From the NCBI GenBank assembly GCA_002435585.1, contig DJDY01000040.1, positions 1 to 13,053 on the forward strand: a stretch of 13,053 nucleotides of DNA. The letters are read 5' to 3'. The position numbers and the translations under genes are program-made. The notes below the pieces were generated by a model, which saw nothing but the letters and a program-made list of their open reading frames with translations, did no database searches and was not told the DNA's origin. The DNA is from Lachnospira sp. UBA5912 (GTDB taxonomy: Bacteria > Bacillota > Clostridia > Lachnospirales > Lachnospiraceae). Of the stretch, positions 6,028-13,012 are shown piece after piece; positions within the stretch are counted from its first letter, which is position 1, and every line of letters starts with the position of its first letter.

Positions 6028-7695
6028 ATGAAAAAAGGATTAAATGTTTTTAAGGCAGCAGCCAGTATTATAGTGCTGCTTATAGCAGCAGTTTATTATT
6101 ATATAGAACTGCCAGCTATTAATATTCATTCTCCAGGATTCTGGAAGTTTATAATATTTGTCATGGTTATAGTTACCATTGCCGTATGGTGTATGAATCA
6201 CAGAAGACCAACGAAAGATGGAAGATTTACATCGGGTAATCCGGTAAAAGATTTCTTTTCGGATTTTAAGAGTCAGACAGGTAAGATGATTTTTAAGATA
6301 GTGTTTACGGTTACATTAGTTATAGTGGCTGCATATATCGTTGGAAACATTCTTTCATCACCTATTATCAATGCTTCAGGATATCAGAAACTTATGACAG
6401 TGGAAACAAGGAATTTTACAGATGATATAAAAGAAGTGTCATATGATAAGATTCCACTTCTGGATAAAGAATCAGCATCAATTATAGGAACAAGAGTTAT
6501 GGGAACTATGGTTGATATGGTATCGCAGTATGAAGTGGATGATATGTATTCACAGATTAATTATAATGAAAAGCCAGTAAGGGTAACACCTTTAAGATAT
6601 GGTAATCTTATAAAGTGGTTTACTAATCACAAGAATGGTATTCCTGCATATATCAGAATAGATATGACAACGCAGGAAGCAGAATGTGTAAGACTTAAAG
6701 AAGGAATAAAGTATTCCAAGTCAGATCATTTTTCAAGATATATTTACAGGCATTTAAGATTTGCATATCCAACATATATATTTGATGATATTAATTATGA
6801 GATTGATGATAATGGAACTCCTTACTGGGTATGCCCTGTTAAGAAGTATAATATAGGTTTGTTTGGCGGTCAGACAGTTGGAAGAGTTGTGCTGTGTAAT
6901 GCGGTAACAGGAGAGATGACAGATTATGCTGTTAACGAGGTACCAACATGGGTTGATAAGGTATATTCAGCGGAACTTCTCATAGGTCTGTATGACTATA
7001 ATGGAAGTCTTAAGCATGGTTTCATAAACAGCGTGTTAAGTCAGAGGGACTGTCTTAAAACAACAGATGGTTATAATTATATTGCACTTGAAGATGATGT
7101 GTGGGTGTATACAGGTATTACATCTGTTGGACAGGATAATTCCAATGTTGGATTCGTGCTTATGAACCAGCGTACCATGGAAACAAGATACTATGAAGTA
7201 TCAGGAGCGGAAGAATATTCTGCTATGGATTCTGCTAAAGGACGGGTACAGAATCTTGGTTATACGGCCACATTCCCTCTTATTATCAATGTCAGCAATC
7301 AGCCGACTTATTTCATGGCGTTAAAGGATGGAGCAGGACTTGTAAAGTGTTATGCCATGCTTAATATAGAAAAATACCAGAATGTTGCCATAGGAGATTC
7401 GGTATTACAATGTGAATCCAACTATATCCAGCTTCTTAAGGATAATGGTATAATAGACGAACCATTGCCGGAAGAAAAGGAAACAAGAAGCATACATGGT
7501 GTGATTTCAAAAATCATGCCGGTTGTGATTGATGGAAATACCCACATGTATATTATGATCAGTGGGAATGATAACATATATGATGCAGATGTGTCACAAT
7601 ATGTGGATGTTATAAGATATTCTGAAGGTATGGATGTAAATATTGAGTATACCGAGGATGAACGGCTTTGCAGAATTATCAGTATAAAACAATAA
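6028..7695 (+). CDS. Membrane-anchored protein of unknown function with large extracytoplasmic domain
   Basis: I do not recognise this 555-aa protein. It has three hydrophobic segments near the N-terminus (about 8-27, 38-57 and 88-110) joined by a basic loop (HRRPTKDGR), then about 440 soluble residues that are probably outside the cell. The soluble part is rich in beta-prone, Tyr/Thr/Val-containing sequence. A stretch near 225-330 contains the pattern TPYWVCPV...VGRVVLCNAVTGEMTDY, which looks like PepSY-type substrate-binding units (inference, weak). The last 69 residues (487-555) look like a separate small beta domain of OB-fold character. No enzymatic motif is visible. GAGG at 6019-6022 is 5 nt before the ATG. 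It is transcribed alone from the promoter at 5842, divergent from the patatin gene. A cell-envelope or sensory role is possible but not shown. Confidence 0.85.
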   Translation: MKKGLNVFKAAASIIVLLIAAVYYYIELPAINIHSPGFWKFIIFVMVIVTIAVWCMNHRRPTKDGRFTSGNPVKDFFSDFKSQTGKMIFKIVFTVTLVIVAAYIVGNILSSPIINASGYQKLMTVETRNFTDDIKEVSYDKIPLLDKESASIIGTRVMGTMVDMVSQYEVDDMYSQINYNEKPVRVTPLRYGNLIKWFTNHKNGIPAYIRIDMTTQEAECVRLKEGIKYSKSDHFSRYIYRHLRFAYPTYIFDDINYEIDDNGTPYWVCPVKKYNIGLFGGQTVGRVVLCNAVTGEMTDYAVNEVPTWVDKVYSAELLIGLYDYNGSLKHGFINSVLSQRDCLKTTDGYNYIALEDDVWVYTGITSVGQDNSNVGFVLMNQRTMETRYYEVSGAEEYSAMDSAKGRVQNLGYTATFPLIINVSNQPTYFMALKDGAGLVKCYAMLNIEKYQNVAIGDSVLQCESNYIQLLKDNGIIDEPLPEEKETRSIHGVISKIMPVVIDGNTHMYIMISGNDNIYDADVSQYVDVIRYSEGMDVNIEYTEDERLCRIISIKQ

Positions 7696-7770
7696 AATAA
7701 TATATATCATTGATTCTGACATGATTCGACAACAGAAAGTTGTATAATACGCATGTACCAGTGAATTATT

Positions 7771-7787
7771 ATGACACATATTGTCAT
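7771..7787. promoter_or_regulatory. Perfect inverted repeat ATGACA-N5-TGTCAT
   Basis: Arms 7771-7776 and 7782-7787 are separated by CATAT. It stands about 100 bp upstream of the GH105 promoter, in the 255-bp gap after the 555-aa gene. It is AT-rich without a T-run, so an operator is likelier than a terminator. An isolated TATAAT at 7743-7748 lacks a -35. Confidence 0.4.
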
Positions 7788-7824
7788 TTACCATTAATTA
7801 TGAAACTTTTTTATGAATAGTTGG

Positions 7825-7841
7825 CAACAAATCTGTTGTTG
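7825..7841. promoter_or_regulatory. Inverted repeat CAACAA-N5-TTGTTG upstream of GH105
   Basis: Arms 7825-7830 and 7836-7841 form a perfect 6-bp inverted repeat. A further small palindrome, GTTGGCAAC (7820-7828), overlaps its left arm. It ends 45 bp before the GH105 -35. GTTG recurs at least six times between 7738 and 7910. The regulator is unknown. Confidence 0.4.
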
Positions 7842-7886
7842 AGTATAAAAAAACTGTAGTTGATTGGTATTTTATGACAAAAAATG

Positions 7887-7915
7887 TTGTAAAATTTATG
7901 AAAAGTTGGTACAAT
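7887..7915 (+). promoter_or_regulatory. Promoter of the GH105 gene
   Basis: TTGTAA (7887-7892), a 17-bp spacer and TACAAT (7910-7915). The ATG follows 36 bp later, so the leader is short. The -35 and spacer overlap two of the recurring GTTG motifs. Confidence 0.55.
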
Positions 7916-7950
7916 TATAAGTAAATTGAGAATGTTTAAGGAGAAAAGCA

Positions 7951-9099
7951 ATGGATATTATTGTAAAATACATTGATGAATTGCTCGAGAAAAGCACACC
8001 AGAAGCACCTATGTGGAATATAGAAAAGATCAGACAGGGACTTAAGTCTAACTGGAACTATATAGATGGTGTTATGATAAAGGCTGTACTGCAGATGTAT
8101 GATGTGACAAAGGACGAAAAATATCTTAAGTTTGCAGATGACTTTATTGATTACAGAGTTCATGAGGATGGAACAATTGAAGGTTATAGCATTGGTGAGA
8201 AGAATATTGATAACATTAATGCAGGAAAGACTTTATTTGAGTTGTATGATATCACAGGCAAAGAAAAATATAGAAAAGCTATAGACCTTGTATATTCACA
8301 GATAAAGATTATGCCTAGATGTAACAATGAAGCAAGATCTTTTTGGCATAAGGATATATACCCTAATCAGGTATGGCTTGATGGAATGTATATGGGTCAG
8401 CCATTCTATATGGAATATGAAACCAAGTTCAATAACAGAAAGAACTATCCTGATATATTTGCACAGTTTAAGTATGTTATAGAGAATATGAAGAATCCAC
8501 TTAACGGACTATATTATCATGCTATTGATGTAAGCAGGAAAGCATTCTGGTGTGATAAGGTAACAGGACTTTCACAGCACTGCTGGTTAAGAGCAAGTGG
8601 ATGGTATGCCATGGCTCTTCTTGATACACTTGATAAGGTTGATAACTCTGACCACAAGTATGATGCAGAGTGCAAGATGCTTGAGGATGCATTCGTTGAT
8701 CTTATGAATTCAATGCTTAAGTACCAGGATGAGAGTGGAATGTGGTATCAGGTAGTTAATTATGGTGGTATGAAAGACAACTATCTTGAGACAAGTGGAA
8801 GTTCTATTATGGCATATGCTCTTCTTAAGGGTGTAAGGTTAGGATATCTTCCAGAAAGCTACAGAAAGTATGCTGAAAAGGCTATTGATGGTATATGCGA
8901 CAAGTATTTAAAGACAGATGAAGGAGAGATGTCACTTGGTGGTATCTGTCTTGTAGCAGGTCTTGGTGGAAAAGGTGACAGACCTGGAACATATGATTAC
9001 TATATGTCAGAGCCTGTTGTTGAAGATGATGCAAAGGGTGTTGGTCCTTTCTTACTTGCTTATACAGAGATGTTAGCTTATAAGAAGAAAGATAATTAA
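7951..9099 (+). CDS. Unsaturated rhamnogalacturonyl hydrolase (GH105, YteR-like)
   Basis: A 382-aa cytosolic (alpha/alpha)6-barrel enzyme. GH105 enzymes hydrate the double bond of 4,5-unsaturated galacturonyl-rhamnose, produced by rhamnogalacturonan lyases, and so release unsaturated galacturonate and rhamnose. No signal peptide is present, which fits intracellular breakdown of imported disaccharides. Diagnostic parts are Asp88 in NIDNINAGK, the QVWLDGMYMGQPF segment with Asp144 (matching the catalytic Asp143 of YteR), the LSQHCWLRASGWYAMAL segment (208-224) and ETSGSSIMAYALLKG (280-294). Length fits the family (about 370-390). AAGGAG is 7 nt before the ATG, and an intrinsic terminator follows, so it is a one-gene unit. 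Its product is the expected substrate of the KdgF-like protein 4 kb away. Confidence 0.92.
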   Translation: MDIIVKYIDELLEKSTPEAPMWNIEKIRQGLKSNWNYIDGVMIKAVLQMYDVTKDEKYLKFADDFIDYRVHEDGTIEGYSIGEKNIDNINAGKTLFELYDITGKEKYRKAIDLVYSQIKIMPRCNNEARSFWHKDIYPNQVWLDGMYMGQPFYMEYETKFNNRKNYPDIFAQFKYVIENMKNPLNGLYYHAIDVSRKAFWCDKVTGLSQHCWLRASGWYAMALLDTLDKVDNSDHKYDAECKMLEDAFVDLMNSMLKYQDESGMWYQVVNYGGMKDNYLETSGSSIMAYALLKGVRLGYLPESYRKYAEKAIDGICDKYLKTDEGEMSLGGICLVAGLGGKGDRPGTYDYYMSEPVVEDDAKGVGPFLLAYTEMLAYKKKDN

Positions 9100-9128
9100 T
9101 TAAGTGATATTTATATTTAATAAAGCGG

Positions 9129-9156
9129 GGGATCAATGTAAAGTTGGTCCCTTTTT
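9129..9156 (+). terminator. Intrinsic terminator of the GH105 gene
   Basis: An 8-bp stem (9129-9136 with 9144-9151, one T-G wobble) with a 7-nt loop, followed directly by T5 (9152-9156), 29 bp after the stop. Confidence 0.8.
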
Positions 9157-9173
9157 GTGTATTCAATATTATA

Positions 9174-9278
9174 ATGTAAGTGTTAAAAGTTAATTTTATA
9201 ACTCACTGATGTATCAGGATTGTTCAATTGCTATGCAGTTTTCACAATCCTTAAACGCATTTTATACTTTTGACACAT
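9174..9278. repeat. Hairpin-bearing dispersed repeat, copy 1 (MITE-like)
   Basis: The first 41 bases (9174-9214) match 13013-13053 at 35 positions. Its ends carry inverted repeats: 9180s GTGTTAAAAGT (9180-9190) against ACTTTTGACAC (9266-9276), with one wobble. Inside are nested stems: 9216-9223/9244-9251 (8 bp perfect) and 9225-9230/9235-9240 region (AATTGC with GCAGTT). The left end also forms a local 31-nt hairpin (9176-9206). There is no coding content. The outline (about 100 bp, inverted ends, internal folding, two copies in 13 kb) suggests a miniature inverted-repeat or other intergenic repeat. The outer boundaries are uncertain. Confidence 0.62.
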
Positions 9279-9298
9279 ACATAATATTATATTAAGAT
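9270..9298 (+). promoter_or_regulatory. Putative promoter of the cupin / J-domain unit, -35 inside the repeat
   Basis: A perfect TTGACA (9270-9275) lies in the right end of the repeat element, followed by a 17-bp spacer and TAAGAT (9293-9298). The leader would be about 50 nt. The -10 is only moderately good. Confidence 0.45.
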
Positions 9299-9336
9299 AT
9301 CTTGTGAGTACAGGATAGATAATAATCAATACAACC

Positions 9337-9342
9337 AGGAGG
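9337..9342 (+). promoter_or_regulatory. Ribosome site with unusually long spacing, cupin gene
   Basis: A perfect AGGAGG is 13 nt before ATG 9356. No in-frame ATG, GTG or TTG lies nearer, and the AAGG at 9349-9352 is too close (3 nt) to serve well. Translation may therefore be less efficient than the perfect motif suggests. Confidence 0.55.
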
Positions 9343-9355
9343 TTTAATAAGGCTT

Positions 9356-9691
9356 ATGAAACCATATATAACAATGGAAGAGGTTATTAAAACACAGGGC
9401 GCAGACAGCAGGACACACAGATTCCTTACAGATAAAAACGGATGCACGAATGGCTGTGCATCAGGAACAACCATATACGCTTCAACTAAATTCTCGGATA
9501 AACCAGGAGTTCATGAAGACCAGGAAGGATTCTTTGTGTTAGAAGGAGAAGGTTATGCCAGACTCGATGACCTGGTTTTTCCTATTAAAAAGGGTGATTC
9601 ATTTGTGGCGTTACCAGGTGTGGCTCATACTATAAGAACTAAAGAAGGCTGTGAACCAGTCAAGGTATTCTGGTTCCACAGTGCCAAGTGA
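9356..9691 (+). CDS. Small cupin-domain protein
   Basis: A 111-aa single cupin barrel (about 40-108). The first cupin motif is degenerate: PGVHEDQEGFFVLEGEG keeps His53 and Glu57 but has Glu54 and Asp55 where the second His of HxH would sit. The second motif, GDSFVALPGVAH, keeps His91. So three of the usual four metal ligands are visible. The N-terminus carries two cysteines (Cys30 and Cys34), which could add metal or redox chemistry. No substrate can be named. It is not closely similar to the KdgF-like cupin in this window. It is the first gene of a two-gene unit with the J-domain protein, separated by 21 bp. Its start follows a perfect but distant AGGAGG. Confidence 0.83.
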   Translation: MKPYITMEEVIKTQGADSRTHRFLTDKNGCTNGCASGTTIYASTKFSDKPGVHEDQEGFFVLEGEGYARLDDLVFPIKKGDSFVALPGVAHTIRTKEGCEPVKVFWFHSAK

Positions 9692-9712
9692 CTACGGTAG
9701 AGAGGATTTTAT

Positions 9713-10213
9713 ATGGAAGAGAGAAGATTCGCAGAGCTTGATGAAAAACAGCAGAAAAAATATCTTTTCAAAGAGAATGTCAGATTAAATGAGCTTAAAG
9801 ATGAACTTGAGGCTGACAGGGAACTCATAGATATACAGAAGGGAATGCTGCGCAATCAGCAAAAAAAGAACCAGCTGCTGCAAAAACAGCTTGAAAGCCA
9901 GCGGATATTATTTGACCAGAAGTGGGAAATACTTGAAAGAGAAACAAGACAGTTAGCACTTGACAAGGAAAAGTTTAACAGGGAAAAGCTTATGTATCGT
10001 GATAAGGTATACCGTGAAGCAAGGAGAAGTATGTCTAATGCGGAGAATGTAAAAATATTTTTCCGCGGTGTTAACGATACGGAATCTGTTAAAAAACGTT
10101 ACAGGTCGTTGTTAAAAATATATCATCCGGATAATACGAATGGGGATAATGACCTTGTACTTGCTATTAATGAAGAATATGAAAGATTATTAAGATTTTA
10201 TCTTGGGACATAG
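9713..10213 (+). CDS. Coiled-coil protein with C-terminal J domain
   Basis: A 166-aa cytosolic protein. Residues 1 to about 105 are almost wholly charged and helical (K, E, Q and R heptad-like), predicting a long coiled coil. Residues about 115-165 resemble a compact J domain: a helix with VKKRYRSLLKIY (126-137), the HPD motif at 138-140 and a closing helix with INEEYERLL. J domains stimulate the ATPase of DnaK/Hsp70. No G/F-rich or zinc-finger region is present, so this is not DnaJ itself but a class C-type partner whose coiled coil probably supplies targeting or oligomerisation. AGAGGA (9701-9706) is 6 nt before the ATG. It follows the small cupin in the same unit, and an intrinsic terminator starts at its stop codon. 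Client and partner are unknown. Confidence 0.84.
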   Translation: MEERRFAELDEKQQKKYLFKENVRLNELKDELEADRELIDIQKGMLRNQQKKNQLLQKQLESQRILFDQKWEILERETRQLALDKEKFNREKLMYRDKVYREARRSMSNAENVKIFFRGVNDTESVKKRYRSLLKIYHPDNTNGDNDLVLAINEEYERLLRFYLGT

Positions 10214-10261
10214 CACAAATCTGGCAATAAAGTTTATATTGTTAGGTTTGTTGCTGTTTTT
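10212..10261 (+). terminator. Intrinsic terminator of the cupin / J-domain unit
   Basis: A long interrupted stem: 10212-10215 with 10252-10255, 10216-10222 with 10244-10250 (one wobble), and an inner 5-bp CAATA/TATTG stem, followed by T5 (10257-10261). The first arm begins inside the TAG stop codon. Confidence 0.7.
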
Positions 10262-10262
10262 A

Positions 10263-10291
10263 TTGTTGTTATGTAAATGGTGGTGTATAAT
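10263..10291 (+). promoter_or_regulatory. Promoter of dapL with a long leader
   Basis: TTGTTG (10263-10268), a 17-bp spacer and a perfect TATAAT (10286-10291). The leader to ATG 10452 would be about 150 nt. It contains a perfect palindrome TTTACGTAAA (10328-10337), a 13-nt palindrome CATGTATTACATG (10381-10393) and a second possible promoter, TTATAA-N17-TATAAT (10351-10379). I see no lysine-riboswitch layout in it. Confidence 0.5.
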
Positions 10292-10451
10292 ATGCACGGA
10301 TGTTTTATGTATATATAATTAATAACATTTACGTAAACATTTAATCTGAATTATAAGTTATATTTCCATATCATATAATTCATGTATTACATGTGCGATT
10401 AAGATATTATGCGGCAGCATCCTAAAGTTACTATGATAAGGAGAGAGAAGA

Positions 10452-11666
10452 ATGTTTAAGATTAACGAGAATTATTTAAAGCTTCCAGGAAGTTATCTGT
10501 TTTCTACTATTGCTAAAAAGGTTAATGCTTATAGTGCAGCTAACCCTGATAAGGAAATCATACGTCTTGGTATAGGAGATGTTACACTTCCACTTGCACC
10601 GGTAGTTATAGATTCATTACATAAAGCAGTTGATGAGATGGGGCATGCAGAAACATTCCATGGATATGCACCAGATCTTGGTTATGAGTTCTTAAGAAAT
10701 GCTATTGTAGAGCATGACTATAAGAAGAGAGGCGCAGATATATCTGCTGACGAGATATTTGTAAGTGATGGAGCCAAGTCGGATTCAGGTAATATCGGAG
10801 ACATCTTCTCAGTTGACAATAAAATAGCTGTATGTGATCCAGTGTATCCTGTATATGTAGATACTAATGCCATGGCAGGAAGAACAGGAGATTACATTCC
10901 TGAACAGCAGAAATGGAGCAATGTTATATATATGCCTTGTACAGCTGAAACTAACTTTGCACCAGAGCTTCCTAAGGAAACTCCTGATATCATATATCTG
11001 TGTTTCCCTAATAACCCAACAGGTTCTACTATAACAAAGGATGAGCTTCAGAAGTGGGTAGACTATGCTAACAAGGTAGGAGCAGTTATTATATACGATG
11101 CTGCTTATGAAGCATACATATCAGAAGATAATGTACCACATACTATATATGAATGTGATGGTGCAAGAACATGTGCAATAGAGCTTCGTTCATTCTCCAA
11201 GAACGCAGGTTTCACAGGAACAAGACTTGGTTTTACAGTTGTTCCTAAGGATCTTAAGAGTGGTGACGTTATGCTTCACAGTCTCTGGGCTAGAAGACAT
11301 GGTACTAAGTTTAATGGCGCACCATATATCATACAGAGAGCAGGAGAGGCTGTATATACAGAAGCAGGACAGAAGCAGACAGGTGAACAGATTGCATATT
11401 ATATGAACAATGCAAAGACAATTCTTGAGGGCTTAAAGTCAGCTGGTTATACTGTATCTGGTGGTGTCAATGCACCATATATCTGGTTAAAGACTCCTGA
11501 TAAGATGACTTCATGGGAATTCTTTGATTATCTTCTTGAAAAGGCTAATGTAGTAGGTACTCCAGGTTCAGGCTTTGGACCAAGTGGTGAGGGATACTTC
11601 AGACTGACTGCATTTGGCTCATATGAGAATACAGTTAAGGCGCTTGATAGGATTAAAGCATTATAA
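10452..11666 (+). CDS. dapL: LL-diaminopimelate aminotransferase
   Basis: A 404-aa cytosolic pyridoxal-phosphate enzyme of fold type I. DapL converts tetrahydrodipicolinate to LL-2,6-diaminopimelate in one step with glutamate as amino donor, bypassing the succinylase and acetylase routes to lysine and peptidoglycan. Visible family marks are GIGDVTLPL (40-48), [13 protein letters not shown] (70-82), DPVYPVYVD (129-137), [12 protein letters not shown] (184-195), YDAAYE (215-220) and [14 protein letters not shown] (247-260), with Lys250 as the cofactor-binding lysine and Arg258 at the phosphate. Arg384 in YFRLTAFG should bind the substrate carboxylate. The length fits the family (about 400-410). 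AAGGAG (10438-10443) is 8 nt before the ATG. It is a single gene with its own promoter. A GGDEF-domain remnant follows directly. Confidence 0.96.
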   Translation: MFKINENYLKLPGSYLFSTIAKKVNAYSAANPDKEIIRLGIGDVTLPLAPVVIDSLHKAVDEMGHAETFHGYAPDLGYEFLRNAIVEHDYKKRGADISADEIFVSDGAKSDSGNIGDIFSVDNKIAVCDPVYPVYVDTNAMAGRTGDYIPEQQKWSNVIYMPCTAETNFAPELPKETPDIIYLCFPNNPTGSTITKDELQKWVDYANKVGAVIIYDAAYEAYISEDNVPHTIYECDGARTCAIELRSFSKNAGFTGTRLGFTVVPKDLKSGDVMLHSLWARRHGTKFNGAPYIIQRAGEAVYTEAGQKQTGEQIAYYMNNAKTILEGLKSAGYTVSGGVNAPYIWLKTPDKMTSWEFFDYLLEKANVVGTPGSGFGPSGEGYFRLTAFGSYENTVKALDRIKAL

Positions 11667-11668
11667 TC

Positions 11669-11854
11669 AGGCGTGATAAGATTAATGATAAGCTTAAGAA
11701 AGTTGTATGTATTTTAAAGGAAAAGTTTAAGGATTGTGGTGTTGCCGGAAGAATAGGCAGAGATGAATTTGCTGTTATTATAGATATTATAGAAAAGAAT
11801 CTGTCAGCAGAAGAACTTTCTGCTAAGCTTAACGATTTTCTTGAAATAATATAA
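11669..11854 (+). pseudogene. Remnant of a GGDEF (diguanylate cyclase-type) domain
   Basis: The frame beginning 3 bases after the dapL stop is open to a TAA at 11852-11854 and encodes 61 residues. The middle reads CILKEKFKDCGVAGRIGRDEF and continues AVII, the pattern around the GGDEF signature of diguanylate cyclases, with Arg replacing the second Gly of the motif (residues 30-34 are GRDEF). Only the second half of a normal domain of about 160 residues is present. The upstream DxxFKxxND part and any sensor domain are missing, and the frame has no ATG, GTG or TTG start with a ribosome site. It is therefore a decayed 5'-truncated gene, probably left by deletion. Codon use matches the neighbours. 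There is no sign that it is translated; read-through from dapL would need re-initiation. Confidence 0.75.
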
Positions 11855-11916
11855 AGAAGATATAGCATAATAAATGCATGGAATGCGTGTAAAGTACATA
11901 AGAATAAAGTATAAAT

Positions 11917-11959
11917 AAAAACATCTGCGTGAATAACAGCTATTTACGCAGATGTTTTT
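11917..11959. terminator. Bidirectional intrinsic terminator between dapL and degV
   Basis: A 19-bp stem (11917-11935 with 11941-11959, one G-T wobble) with loop ACAGC. A5 at 11917-11921 and T5 at 11955-11959 give U tracts on both strands. It lies between convergent genes, 15 bp past the degV stop. Confidence 0.9.
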
Positions 11960-11974
11960 ATATATTTAAAATTA

Positions 11975-12868
11975 TTAGATATGGTCAAACTTGGGCATGA
12001 GAGCAGCTCCGAGAGCTGTAGGACCTGTGTGGCATGCAGTTACAACACCAATACGTGTCTTGAATTCTACGCCGGATTCAAGCAGCTTGGTCTTTATGGC
12101 TTCTTCTACCTCCGCACGGAATTCTTCTGCTTCTTCAGGATTAGTACAGTAACCTACAGTGATATCATAATCATTGATATCCACGCCAGGTTCTTCGAAA
12201 TGTTTGCATAAAAGGTCAATAACCTTTGCTTTGGCTTTCTTTCTTGTTCTGAAAAAGCCGCCAACGCCTATCTCTCCACCCTTCATGATAATGATAGGAC
12301 GTAAGCTTAACTTACTTGTAATCATGGCAGCAGTCTTAACAAGACGTCCACCCTTTGTGAGATAATCAAGAGATTCTGTTGTGAATATGATTCTGCCGTA
12401 TGGTCTTAAGGCTTCAAGCTTCTTAACAGTATCTTCATAAGAGTATCCGGCATCTCTCATACACATGGCTTCATATACAAAAAGAGACATCGATGCTGAA
12501 TTCTGCAAAGAATTAATGACAGTAATCTTAGCATCAGGATGATCTTCAAGAATCAAGTCTTTAGCTGAGCAGGCAGAATTATATGAGCCTGAGAAATATG
12601 TTGTGATACAGCAGCATATTATAGGGATACCAGCTTCAACTGATGGCATGAACGCATCAACATAATCCTGTATAGATGGGAGAGAAGATTTGGGAAAAGC
12701 ATTCTCATTTGTCATTTTTCTGTAGAATTCATCATAGCTGATTTCAAACTGCTCTTTATAGTAAGTATGTCCGTCAAATGTTGTATATAAAGGAACTAAT
12801 GTAACATCATGTTCGTCTGCATAGTCTTTAATCCAGTCACATGAAGTATCACTTATAAGTTTAAACAT
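11975..12868 (-). CDS. DegV family fatty-acid-binding protein (FakB-like)
   Basis: A 297-aa cytosolic protein. DegV/FakB proteins bind a fatty acid in a deep pocket; with the kinase FakA they present it for phosphorylation to acyl-phosphate for phospholipid synthesis. Two-domain marks are visible: ISDTSCDW near the N-terminus (5-12), KSSLPS (60-65), ITTYFSGSYNSA (88-99), TESLDYLTKGGR (164-175), LRPIIIMKGGEI (189-200) and a C-terminal CHTGPTALG with His280. The start at 12868 is chosen because GGAGG (12874-12878) is 5 nt upstream; a TTG at 12880 overlaps that site and would add 4 residues. No fakA gene is in the window. A perfect palindrome sits in its promoter. Family firm; partner and ligand are inferred. 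Confidence 0.92.
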   Translation of the reverse strand: MFKLISDTSCDWIKDYADEHDVTLVPLYTTFDGHTYYKEQFEISYDEFYRKMTNENAFPKSSLPSIQDYVDAFMPSVEAGIPIICCCITTYFSGSYNSACSAKDLILEDHPDAKITVINSLQNSASMSLFVYEAMCMRDAGYSYEDTVKKLEALRPYGRIIFTTESLDYLTKGGRLVKTAAMITSKLSLRPIIIMKGGEIGVGGFFRTRKKAKAKVIDLLCKHFEEPGVDINDYDITVGYCTNPEEAEEFRAEVEEAIKTKLLESGVEFKTRIGVVTACHTGPTALGAALMPKFDHI

Positions 12869-12873
12869 ATCTG

Positions 12874-12878
12874 CCTCC
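12874..12878 (-). promoter_or_regulatory. Ribosome binding site deciding the degV start
   Basis: GGAGG on the - strand lies 5 nt before ATG 12868. The upstream TTG at 12880 would overlap this site and is rejected. Confidence 0.8.
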
Positions 12879-12902
12879 AACGAAAGTAAAATTTCTTTGT
12901 AT

Positions 12903-12931
12903 ATGATAACACATAGTATTAAATACTACAA
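12903..12931 (-). promoter_or_regulatory. degV promoter with palindrome between -35 and -10
   Basis: On the - strand: TTGTAG (12931-12926), a 17-bp spacer and TATCAT (12908-12903). The palindrome TAGTATTAAATACTA (12914-12928) fills most of the spacer and reaches into the -35, an ideal position for a repressor. Upstream, 12978-12983/12989-12994 (ATAGAT/ATCTAT) is another small inverted repeat. The rest of 12881-13012 shows no gene. Confidence 0.45.
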
Positions 12932-13012
12932 GATATAATTTAGAAAATGTTGAAATGTTATGTAAAGATTTTTTTATATAGATGAATAATCTATGATTTA
13001 GGTTATTATAAG

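Noticed and set aside
10292..10451. Lysine riboswitch or T-box in the dapL leader
   Set aside because: The leader is about 150 nt and AT-rich, shows no conserved core I can recognise and has no terminator hairpin before the start codon.
12869..12880. TTG start for degV giving 301 aa
   Set aside because: The TTG overlaps the GGAGG ribosome site that serves the ATG at 12868.
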